The notes beneath the pieces are model-generated. The model did not search any database and was not told where the DNA came from. It saw nothing but the letters and a program-made list of their open reading frames with translations. The translations under genes and the position numbers were made by a program. This document shows positions 24,321-34,620 of a stretch of DNA of 64,000 bases, in pieces; the first letter of the stretch is position 1, and each line of letters opens with the position of its first letter. Where the stretch lies: positions 24,244,433 to 24,308,432 of the forward strand of contig NC_054085.1 of the NCBI RefSeq assembly GCF_017562075.2, written 5' to 3'. Source of the DNA: Anopheles merus (taxonomy: Eukaryota > Arthropoda > Insecta > Diptera > Culicidae).

Positions 24321-27300
24321 GAGTTGAGTTGAGTTAGGAAAATTAAGACGGATAATATACACCGAAACTCTGAACTAGAGTGTTGGGAAATTGATATCGA
24401 GGGAAGAAAATGCAATCACTTGTATATTTTCAAGTTTTTGTTTAAAAATTAACAGAACAAATTTATTTTTCATCCCAAATTCTTCAAGTTGTACTATTCC
24501 AAATTGATGAAAGCAAAAGTGATATGACGCTTTAATGAAAAAAAATAAAAATAAAAATAAAATGAGCAAAAACTGAGTGAAACAAACTTCAAAATTTGAG
24601 CACAAAAATTGTATTCAAATTGTGTAAAATGCGTCTGAAATTGTGCTCACGGTTCGTTGAATTACAGAACACATTTACTGTTGCCCGCTTGGTTTGGGGC
24701 GTTTTCGCTTTGGGTGCGACAGTGTACGGCACCCTCGAATGTCACCAGGACAGCTAATCAATAACCCATTAGAATAAATTACCGTTATTTTAAAGCATAA
24801 TTGAAACCCATTACATCGAGAGCACTGCAGCAGGGGTCGGGCCATGATGACCACCATCACGTTTGCACACGTACGCACGCTGGAAACGGTTAGCTCAACC
24901 TCGTCCCCTGGAGAGTAACTACCATCGACCAGCACCACCCTCAGCGACTGCCATCACCATCATCAGCGAGTCGTTTCGCTCATTTTTCGGTACAAAAATT
25001 AAATTATCCTTTATTTTTGACGGGCCGCCGACCGACACAGCAGAGTGGATGAGCGCGACGTGATTAAACTAATTTAACCATTCGGGTCATCAAATGTGGA
25101 GCGAAAAAAAGGAAATAAAAGCAGAACACGGCAAAGGGCACGGTAAACCCATCTGTCACAGCCGTCGTGCAGCAAATGTCAATGTGAAATTGTCCCCGTG
25201 TTTCGGTTGCAATGTAACGAGCTAACATACGCCGCCTTCGGCCTCCTTAATAAGCGCTGCCATTACGAAACCATACATCACTGTGCGGAGGGGACGACTG
25301 TGAATCAGGATTTTGTTTAAACCTACACGGCTACACCAGAGATTGCACCGTCAGAGGGCGGTTCTATATCCAGTTCCACCGTTTCTGCTGCCGAACTAAA
25401 AGGAGGAAGCCTTTTAGGCTTGTTGAAGTTTTTGGTTGCTGTTGTTGCGTTGCGGAAGCAAATGTTCTCACCAACCACAACAGCCGCAGCTTGTCCGCGG
25501 TTTTTGGGGAAAATTGAAATTCATGCCTCTTCTAGAAAACCGCGCCAAAATCTCGGCCGATCTGCTCCGCAAGCGCTGCCGCTTCTCCAGTGTTATGCTA
25601 ATGATGCTCGCGGCTTCCCGGACCGATGATGGGACGCGATTTTCCCAAAACCGACGACAACGACGACGACGACGACGACGACAGCATCCGCGGGGAGGGC
25701 TGTGGTTTTGGCTTTTTCGGAGCAGATGTTTCTTCCATTCTCCCACTGTCGTCCGGCGAATGTAAAGTGATCTCCCTCTGTGCTCCACCAATAGATCTGC
25801 TGCTTGGCGAGCGAAAGATTGCGAAACGTTGTGCGACGGTCGGGTGAAGCTTGTTTACCGGTGGTCCAGTGAACATTTCCAGCAAGCGCCCTTATGGATG
25901 CGAACCTTTTGGCAAAACAACCAGCTGGCAACGATAGCGAACGGCATATCCGGACAGATCGCGCACTGACCGCGCTCTGCGTACGGCTGACAAATTTGCC
26001 AACTGCACCGCACACCGAGACCACGGCGCGATGAATCAGAATTTTACAGTCCCAGGCCGGAAGTACAAACGGCAGGCAGCAGCTCGGTTCGTAATCCTTA
26101 CGTGACCATTGTGCAGCGATCCACCATCTCCAGCAGCTCCATACACCGCGCGTACGCCCGCCCCAGTTGCAGATGACATGCAAATAATGCGCGAGCGCTT
26201 TTGTGCTAATACATCCATCTTGGTGCTGTGCGCTGTGATGAAGAGCCCCGGTGCAGATAACCCAAGCTGGGCTGTGCTTTTTCCCCCAGAACTGTTTCGG
26301 GCTTGCAGGTTGCATGCTTTTTTTTGCATCATGGAGCGGCACGACCACGGTAAGGTACGAGATTCGGCCTGTCGAGATAGCTCGGTAAGCTGGACGCATC
26401 CCGGAAGCATACATCTTTGGACGGTCCTCCCGAAATGGATGGCAGTGGGTGTGTCTGTGTGCGTACTGTCACGGTAATGTCCGCCGATTGAGGTTCTCTT
26501 TCGACTGCTGTTTTTGGGTTAGTGTGTGTGCAAGGGAAAGAACACAGGTGTGTTGCCGGCTTTTGGACTACTTTACGTATGCCATGCTCTTCAACCTGGA
26601 TAAAGATCTTTAAAGCTAAGTTTATTACGGATCGCTTGGAGAAGAATTGTTGAAATTATTTTTTATGTAAGATTTTGAAGGTTTAAAGACGACTGACTCC
26701 AGCATTCATTGATTTTAATTGTGTTTTGCTACTTGAGATTAAATTACACAACTTTTCCAGCGTTAACCGTCAACTTAGTAGGTGAACTGAAGCTGAACTC
26801 TCTCCTTCATCATCGTGCCAACCACAGCCAGTTTTGCAATAATTGATACTGTATTGAGCAAACTTTGCAGCAATAGCTCCGCACTATTCACCATAATTAG
26901 CAACTTAAACCAATCATTACGTCGAGCTGCTGTTTATCATTTGCAACCTCCTGTCGGTTTGTAATGGCCGGCGGTACTGTATGCGTCACTGCTCGCCAGC
27001 ATAACTTTATCCCACAAAGCGATCGTAGCTCCATCCGTACGTACAATTGTGCACTTTTTATTCACCCAAAGAGGGTAAAATAGCAAAAACAAGCAAGCCA
27101 TAGATGCAGCTATAGCGACGGAACGAGAAGCGCGAACGACTTCAGGTCTAGTAGTGGCATTCCTAACTGCCACTCGCATGAAATAGCAAACGTGCATGGA
27201 GAAATGATACGTTGCTGTCGGAGTGTACAGACGGCTACAGTACAGAATTAAATTGAAAGGCATGGCTGAACCACCTGTACCACACCAAACATTAACGTTC

Positions 27301-30240
27301 TCTGGTTCTCCCCCCTCCCAGGACGAACGTAGGTGCAGATGGAATAGGTGCACTAGAGTGCTGGGGCAAATGCGCTCACAAGGTGTGTGTGTGCCCCTGG
27401 GAGGAGGAGAAAGGGATAGTGAAAAATGTGTTAATCAACTTAATTGAGAATAGAGTTTTCCACTTGAAAAATCAAATTGCACTTCCACACGCAGGTCGAG
27501 CGTACGGCAGAGTGGAGAGCGCATTTAGCGCTGCGGCGCATACCTATTGCTGAACAGAATCGATGTCTAGGTGGCAATTGGGCGCATAATGGGGAAGTGG
27601 GTAGGCAATTAGGTGCCTTTTTAATAAATTTTCCCATTAGCGGAGCGGTGCGTGTGCGACATTCAAATTAATTTCGGATATTTCAGCGCAGTTTTATTGC
27701 GTAGTTTGATAGTTCCTGACATCCGCTCAAACTATGCAGATAAAAAATTGCAATAAATGCATTCTATTGCTTTTTCTAACGTTTTATTTATTTTAAAACA
27801 TTAAAATTTCTTCGTTGACCACAAATTAAAAATATTTTGATTTTAAGTAAACAATTTGAATGATGTTACTATAGGGTTATGGTTTCATGAGGAGTCTTCA
27901 TGATATTCATGATTTTATAATTTAATTGTAATAAGCCGCGATGACAAAATAAATTCTAAGGGTTTCGGCGAATCTGTTAGTTTAAGTTAAAAATATTTGG
28001 GAATGGACTTTTACCGTTTTGAGAATGTTACTGCAATTCTTCTTACAGAAATGATGATAATAAAGTACTCAAGCTGCAATAACTTCCAATATCTGCCAAT
28101 TCTATCAAAAGTCTTCAAAAGTCTTCAAAAGCAGTTTTACATTATCACTGTAGAGCCTATGCCAAAAAAATCCGCATACCTTTGGCTAATCTTTTCTACC
28201 AGGTTTGATCATCTCAGTTTGTTGATAGAAGCTTTTTCAACAAAGAGTTGATTTGATTTTCAATATTTGTGTTCAATTAAAATGTACGACATTAAAAAAA
28301 ACATCCATCACATTCCAACATTGTGCAGATATTTCACACAGCTGCCAGTCCTTGTATACCAATTTACAATGACACACAAAAACCAATCCCCCTAACGACT
28401 TTCCCTTAGCATGCGTACACAGCGCACTCATCACAGGCCATTAGGCAACGCAATAAAAACTGCAATATTGTGCCTCCGTAAGAACTCTTCTCCAATTGCA
28501 AACTATACCAGAGCGGTATTCTCGTCGTGTTCTTACCACCAGCTAGCTCATCAGCTCCAGCTGTAGTAGTAATGCCAATCGAAAAAGTCCATTATCTCAT
28601 AAAACACGTTTACAGCCCTAGATCCCCCCGTTTCTTGCAATCCCACAATCGAACGATCAATACGCTTACACAGGGTTACACGATTGCATCACAATGTGGC
28701 AAAGGTTCCTCTCCCACACTGGCCGCACGAAGAAAGCATCGACAGCAACTATGCATGCATGCATGCAAAATTTCGTCTACACCCGTACAAGAGCACGCAA
28801 CAATAGTTAAAAGCCCATAAAACATTGTGTTTGAGTGGTGAGTGAGTGTTGTGAAGATTAGGGCTTTTTGCTGCTTGCCACTGTACCAAGCCGTCGTTGC
28901 TGTGTGCTCTGTGTGCTGCTCTTGGGCCAACAGACGATACACACGATGGCACCACGTCAAGCTTAAGACGCGGCAAGCCGATTTGCCTGAGCACGGTGGG
29001 AAGATGGCGGCAAAAACAGTGTGTATTACGGTTGTCGCTTCCGGCAGAATGGCTCGCTCGCTCGCTGTCTCGGCAGGAGGAGAGGAAGATCTTGTGTACC
29101 AGTAGCAACAATGCGTTTTGTTTGTGCAAGTGTTGCTATGACCTTCCCTTCCCTATATACCTCCGCACCACACCATCAAGCGTGATGTTTACCCGTCTCT
29201 ATGTTTTTCAGCTGCATGTGTGTGTGTAACGAGATACTTATTTTTATTACACTATCGTATCGAGCGCATCTTATCGTTCGGAGGGTGGTTTTATTATTTT
29301 AGGATCCATGGACAATCCCTGAGATGATGATGAGTGGCGCAGCGGAAAGCGGAAAAGAACCAACCTCGGATGCTTGTATGTAATCCGGCCATGTAAGTGT
29401 AAATGGTTGTGCGCCTGGTGTTTAGGAGCTGCCGGCAGCGGAGCAGAACGTGCAAGACAGACACGGGCATTCTTGGTTCTTTTCCCCGAGCCAGAGTATA
29501 GTATACACAACTGACAGAAATCTCAGAAAACGATCGAAGTGGTGATGATCCTTGGTGAGCGCTTGTACAGGATGTATGTACGGTTTAAGCTGAGAGAGCA
29601 AAGGAAAACTGTTTAGTAACAAGATGCTGCTTGTGCCATCCGAAAAGCCAATAACCATAGGGCACCTCTCAAGCGACTTCTGCTGCTGCTGCTGCACTTC
29701 ACACCGAGTACCCATCGGAAGGAGATCGGATGACAACGGAGCTAAAGGAAAATAAATGAGATAATAATACCTTCCCATTTTGGATGGATAAACAAACACC
29801 ACCAGGACCGCTCCACCGCGTCCTGTTTCCTCTTGTTTCCAGCGTATCATCCTTTTGATCCTTGTTGTGCATGATAGCACGGTAAGAAGGGTAATGTTTT
29901 TGTGCGACAAACATCCATCGCTGCCTCCTCCCTGTTTCACTCGTCACACCACCCGCTCCACTGTGCACTGTATGTTTTACATTTTCGACAATCGAAAATC
30001 GAGTTTCCCGAACACCCGATTCCCCGGCAACGATGCTCTGAAGGGTCTTGCAGTGTCCAAGATCAAATGGTTGTCACCTTGTACAAGGTTAGGGTAAAAG
30101 GATAGAATGATAACAACGCACACACACACATACGCTCCATATGCAACGAAGAACATTGTACCATTAGCTAAATGATTCTGGCATCGAGCCAGGCGTTGGA
30201 AGTGTGGCCAAGCTTCAAACGCGCTGCGATGCATTCGGTT
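24321..30240. other. Noncoding sequence, no gene recognised
   Basis: Short repeats include (GAGTT)3 at 24321-24335, an AAAAT-type tract at 24538-24562, a CGA trinucleotide run at about 25659-25682, a TGCATGCA run near 28751-28768 and a CTG run at about 29680-29696. The block 25420-26480 is GC-rich and open in at least five overlapping frames. The longest, 273 codons on the minus strand at 25593-26414, is Trp/Cys-rich and includes a poly-Val tract made by the CGA repeat, so it is not called. 27660-28330 is AT-rich. Confidence 0.55.
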
Positions 30241-30270
30241 GGAAAATTTGTTTTTTCTTTCTCCCTCTCA

Positions 30271-30297
<27 letters not shown>
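30271..30297. repeat. (CT)n microsatellite
   Basis: About 13 uninterrupted CT units, extended on both sides by imperfect pyrimidine sequence (30250-30310). It accounts for the Arg-Glu repeats in the minus-strand frames across it. Confidence 0.95.
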
Positions 30298-30301
<4 letters not shown>

Positions 30302-30737
30302 TCTCTTTCTGATCCAGTGTAGCGTAAGCGATACCTTGTCGAGCGGATAGATTTCACAGGAAGTCCTTGCTGTGTGTCGGGATTGCCTCGTTTGCATGCG
30401 GTTATGGCGATCCATTTGCGTAACCTGAGCCTGGGTGGCGGATTAGGCCAACAACGGAGCCGGTAAAAGATTAAAAAAAATGAGCGGCTTAGCATGGTGA
30501 TGCACAAATCGGACACTAATTGCAGGCCGGTTCACAAATGCTCGTGGTTCAAGTGAATCGGATGGTACAACAAGTGGAAAACATGGCTTATTTACATTGT
30601 TTTGTTAAGGTTTCTGTCCCATTTGCAGGGAGTAAGTGTTTGCCTAAACGAGGGGTTTGATTTGAACGGACTGTTGTTTAGTGTAGGAAAAATAATGTTG
30701 TTATGCAGCGCATGTGAGTTTTTGTGAACTGCAGATC

Positions 30738-31386
30738 AGACATTCTTACATCTTGAAGTCTCGTAAGCCTGTATAGGCCGGCATGTCCGCGTAGGACGTA
30801 ACGCCAAATAGAAAGAAAAGAAGAAGAAGAGAAAAGAAGAAGAAGAGAAGAAGAAGAAGAAGAGAAGAAGAAGAGAAGAAGAAGAAGAAGAAAGAAGAAG
30901 AGAAGAAGAAGAAGAAGAAGAAGAAGAAAATAAGAAGAAGAAGAAAGAAGAAGAAGAGAAGAAGAAGAAGAAGAAGAAGAAGAAGAAGAAGAAGAAGAAG
31001 AAAAGAAGAAGAAGAGAAGAAGAGAAGAAGAAAAAAGAGAAGAAGAAGAAGAAGAAAAGAAGAAGAAGAAGAAGAAGAAGAAGAAGAAGAAGAAGAAGAA
31101 GAGAAGAAGAAGAAGAAGAAGAAGAAGAAGAAGAAGAAGAAGAAGAAGAAGAAGAAGAAGAAGAAGAAGAAGAAGAAGAAGAAGAAAGAAGAAGAAGAAG
31201 AAAAAGAAGAAAGAAGAAGAAGAAGAAGAAGAAGAATAAGAAGAAGAAGAAGAAGAAGAGAAGAAAAGAAGAAAGAAGAAGAAGAAGAAGAAGAAGAAGA
31301 AGAAGAAGAGAAGAAGAAGAGAAGAGAAGAAGAAAAGAAGAAGAAGAAGAAGAAGAAGAAGAAGAAGAAGAAGAGACATTCTAACA
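30738..31386 (+). mobile_element. 5'-truncated SINE insertion with expanded GAA tail and 13-bp target-site duplication
   Basis: AGACATTCTTACA at 30738-30750 and AGACATTCTAACA at 31374-31386 match at 12 of 13 positions and bracket the insertion exactly. The insert starts at 30751 with a SINE 3' end: AAGTCTCG, CCTGTATAGG, ATGTCCGCGTAGGACGTAACG and GCCAAATAG in order. This is related to the core of the hAT-like copies at 95-240 and 50595-50735. It runs into a GAA-rich tail of about 560 bp that ends at the right-hand duplication. 5' truncation, a simple tail at the 3' end and a direct target duplication are the marks of LINE-driven retroposition. The family name was not determined. Confidence 0.85.
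30811..31373. repeat. Long interrupted (GAA)n array
   Basis: About 560 bp of almost pure purine made of GAA units, broken by GAAA, GAGAA, AATAAG and similar interruptions, all on one strand. It begins at the SINE 3' end and stops at the right-hand target duplication, so it is the SINE tail expanded in place. Long minus-strand frames reading Phe/Leu/Ser homopolymers across it (for example 30678-31397) are artefacts. Long GAA/TTC tracts can form triplexes; that is family knowledge and was not tested here. Confidence 0.97.
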
Positions 31387-31436
31387 AGCACCATCAAAAA
31401 CGCTAAAGGTACTTTAACATCGATTTATATCGAATA

Positions 31437-31768
31437 TTGAGGCCCTTCGCGATTCTAGCCAGCTTTTTGTATGGAGTTTGACAGTTGAAGGCTGAAATCA
31501 TGTAAACTCTCGATACAAAACCACACACAAAAGTAGCCTGCAATTTTTAGTCTAGATTATTCTAGCCTCAAGGAGAGAATTAGATTCGAGTACCTGCTCG
31601 AAAAAATGGCAAAACATGGTCGTGTTTACATTTATCCCAAGCTGCATTTAAGAGATCTGGTGATGGAATCTACAATCAAACTTTTGCTCAAACAAGCCTT
31701 CTGGAGGCTTGACGAATATTCAAACACTCTTAAAATCTTAAATTCAGAAGCAGAAGCGATAAAAAAAC
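31437..31768 (+). mobile_element. Foldback MITE, copy 1 (truncated)
   Basis: This copy matches the reverse complement of 33627-34170. It begins GGCCCTTCGCGATTCTAGCC and continues through TTTGTATGGAGTTTGACAG, AGGCTGAAATCATGTAAAC and GAATTAGATTCGAGTACC to AGATCTGGTGATGGAATCTA. Compared with copy 2 it lacks about 90 bp after that point (near 31680), resumes at CTTTTGCTCAAACAAGCC, then loses similarity near GCGATAAAAA (about 31768). No transposase is present; the 65-codon frame at 31606-31803 is repeat sequence. Superfamily unknown, because no clear target duplication was seen. Confidence 0.75.
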
Positions 31769-31803
31769 CCATCCATCCAACCAATCAATCCTTAAGTGCA
31801 TAG

Positions 31804-33626
31804 GGTTATATCATAAGGTTTATCTTTGTATGAAACACCTAATTCGATGAAAAAAAAGCTGTATGATGCTTTTGAACCGTCATCAAGTTCTAGCATAGTT
31901 TCCAATTAGTTTAAACGAATTTATAACATCACTATACATCATTACCCTTTTACGCTCAGAGAGCGAACCGGCCCGCAACTATCCAGCGCACAAGGACATC
32001 ATCAAACTAGAGTTTACTTTATTGCTCCGAACTATAAAACTGCAATTAAATACGACTTCAAAGTTTGGGCTAATTGCTAGCAATAGCTACGGGCCAACCA
32101 ACCACCACCACCATCCAACATCTCCCCTCGCCCCAGCATCCCTACATCCCGGGGCAACAAACATAAAGACAAATATGGGTTAATGGAACAGAAACAATTT
32201 CACTTCATTTCCGCACGAGCCCAAGTTCGGCACAGGTTCCGTCCGGAACAGCCACTCCACCCGCAAGGTACTCTTTTTATTTCTCAGTCACTCACACTGG
32301 TTCCATTACCAGATAGATCCTTACATCTTCCACGGTTCCTGCCCAGACGGGCTGACGTATCGTCTTCGGCTCACCACCGACAACAAGCAGCAGCGGCAGC
32401 AGCAGCAGAGGTTCCATCATCAAACCGCAACATAATACCCTGTCTGTGTCGTACCCGGGCCTCTGCTCTCTGTCTTGCGCTCTCAAAAACCAGTGCAGAA
32501 CATATGTTTCCACTCGAGCTCACAACCCCCGGGGGCAACACGCCGTACCACCGTGGTGTTGCCGAGCGAAAGTTGTGTGTTTTCGCAACAAACACACTGG
32601 GATAATGTTTTAATTACCGCCGTAAACAAACTGGGTGTCTCTCTCTCTCACTTTGGTTCTTGGTTGCTCTCCCCCATTGTCTGCTGGTTTGCCCTGACGG
32701 TGGGTCTTCCAATTTCAAAAGCGCTCCAACTCAAAATCGCTACCTATTCGTGTGCTGCGCTCCCTTCCCAATGCGGCGCAGCGGCTCTGTCGAAGAACGA
32801 TAGAACGATTTCTCGATTTTCATCATTCGGAAATGTTTGCACAGCTCGCTCTGCCCGTGCAATGCTGTTTTATTGCTCATCGCAGCATAAACGATGCGTC
32901 GCTGCAGGCACCCCCCCGCGTAATGCACCATATAATGCTATTCCACTCCCCCCACGTACCGAGCGCGAACGTGCACGCGAAAGCGGCATGGTTTGTTTTG
33001 TGCGATAATGAATGGCAATGATTGTTATGTGAGGAGCCGAGTTTTACGTTACTTTGCAGCAAATACACACGCTGAAAATGTGGAACCGTAAACAGTGTGG
33101 CTCTCAAGAGAGCAGATGGGAGAACAGTACACAAAAAAAAGAGGAAACATTCTGCCAACTTTGGCCACATCGTTCGATAGCATTTCATTACACACAACGA
33201 CTGTGAAAGTCTTTGTCTGTCATGCTACTGCTGCCGGCCGCTGCTGATGCTGCCGGGGCGAGCTACGGGATCAAATGTCATGCGAAACGTTCCGCGGGTC
33301 GGGGTTTGCTGTGTTTGAAGTCCACTCAAGATGCGTGTGCAAACCCGTGCGCTGGAGTGTATCGTATTTTAATTAACTCCATACTGCGATGTTTACCCGT
33401 CCAAATAGACACAGCGCAAGCTAATTGAAGTTTCTTTCCAGGGTCATTATCGTTTGCACTCGTGTAATGTAATATTATTTAATAATTTTCAGATCTATCA
33501 TTTATTGATTTTTAAACATGCCTAGTACGCAAAATATGTGTTGAATTTAATATTAAAGTGTATTTTTTATTTCATTTTTGAATAATAGAATTTAATTTTC
33601 ATAATTTAAATGCAACCTGATGGTGG
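31804..33626. other. Noncoding sequence between the two MITE copies
   Basis: About 1.9 kb without a recognised gene. It contains a CAG/CAGCGG trinucleotide tract at about 32386-32408 that gives poly-Ala in one frame and poly-Leu in the opposite strand. 32180-33010 is GC-richer and open in overlapping frames on both strands. 33430-33626 is strongly AT-rich. Confidence 0.55.
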
Positions 33627-34170
33627 GGCCCTTTCCGTATTAAGCTCGTAGGCTGAAATTTCAGCCTCTCAGCTGTTTGCATTTTATAGCAGTTTTCGAG
33701 CAGCTATCTAAGTGACTATAATGTACAGGTGGGCTTATCCCAAGGTGTATGAATTTAGAAGGCAAATTTTTATCGCATCTGTTTCCGAATAAAGATTTTA
33801 AGAGTGGTTTGTGTATTCGTCAAGCCTCCAGAGGGCTTGTTTGAGCAAAAGTTTTCACCCATTCTGTCAAAAAGTGATATTCAATTTGGTTATAAAAAAC
33901 ATGCTATGAGACCACCTGGACTACCTACACTTTGATTCTAGATTCCATCACCAGATCTCTTTAATGCACCTTGGGATGAATGTAAACATCACCTTGTTTT
34001 ATCATTTTTTCGAGCTGGTACTCGAATCTAATTCTAGCACTGAGGCTAGAATAATTTAGACTGAAAATTGCAGGCTAGTTTTATGAGTGGTTTTGGTTGG
34101 AGTGTTTACATGATTTCAGCCTCCAACTGTCAAACTCCATACAAAAAAACTGACTAGAATCGTGAAGGGC
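33627..34170 (-). mobile_element. Foldback MITE, copy 2 (near full length)
   Basis: This copy is inverted relative to copy 1. Its ends, GGCCCTTTCCGTATTAAGC on the left and, read inward from 34170, GCCCTTCACGATTCTAGTC, form an imperfect terminal inverted repeat. Internal motifs recur as mirror-image pairs in consistent order: AGGCTGAAAT near each end, TTTTCGAGC near 33695 and 34005, and ATCCCAAGGTG at about 33739 against CACCTTGGGAT at about 33967. This gives a long degenerate foldback structure. An 18-bp perfect palindrome, AGGCTGAAATTTCAGCCT, lies at 33650-33667. No coding capacity and no clear target duplication. Confidence 0.75.
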
Positions 34171-34620
34171 ACCGTTATTTAGATTTCGATAAATTTTACA
34201 AATTATTTTGGCTACTGTTAAACTACTACTGTTAAATAATTTTATTATTTAATTATAACTTTAATAATATGTATTTAATATTCTCATAGATCATAAATTG
34301 ACATTACCGTGCACTGAACATACATTTCAACACAGTTTCATTGATGTATTAATTATTGTTCAACGTAATGTGAACGCTTAACAATCAACGTGATTATCAC
34401 GTTGAATGATCTGATTTAATTATCACGTTACGCTTTTTAATATTAGCTGCCTAGACGCACAAAAATCTATCTTCACAACATGAAATTTTCCTCCAAACGG
34501 TTCTTTTGATTCGATTTCCCAATCCATTGTCTCCATTATTACGCTGCAATGACACACTTTGTAACAATTTAGCAACACAATAACTAATTTCCATCATAGG
34601 AATTTACCAAGGTGTGCGTG
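34171..34620. other. AT-rich noncoding block with a cluster of ATCACGTT sites
   Basis: Strongly AT-rich sequence directly after MITE copy 2. CAACGTGATTATCACGTTG at 34386-34404 is a perfect inverted repeat with 9-bp arms and one central base. Another half-site, TATCACGTTACG, starts at 34421, and CAACGTAATGTG lies near 34361. The clustering resembles a binding-site group, but no specific factor can be assigned from sequence. Confidence 0.4.

Noticed and set aside
25593..26414. 273-codon minus-strand frame, the longest non-repeat frame
   Set aside because: Trp/Cys/Arg-rich composition, a poly-Val tract from a CGA repeat, several other frames open over the same GC-rich DNA, and no recognisable domain.
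30678..31397. Long minus-strand frames of 213-239 codons
   Set aside because: They read almost only Phe, Leu and Ser because they translate the GAA array; simple-repeat artefact.
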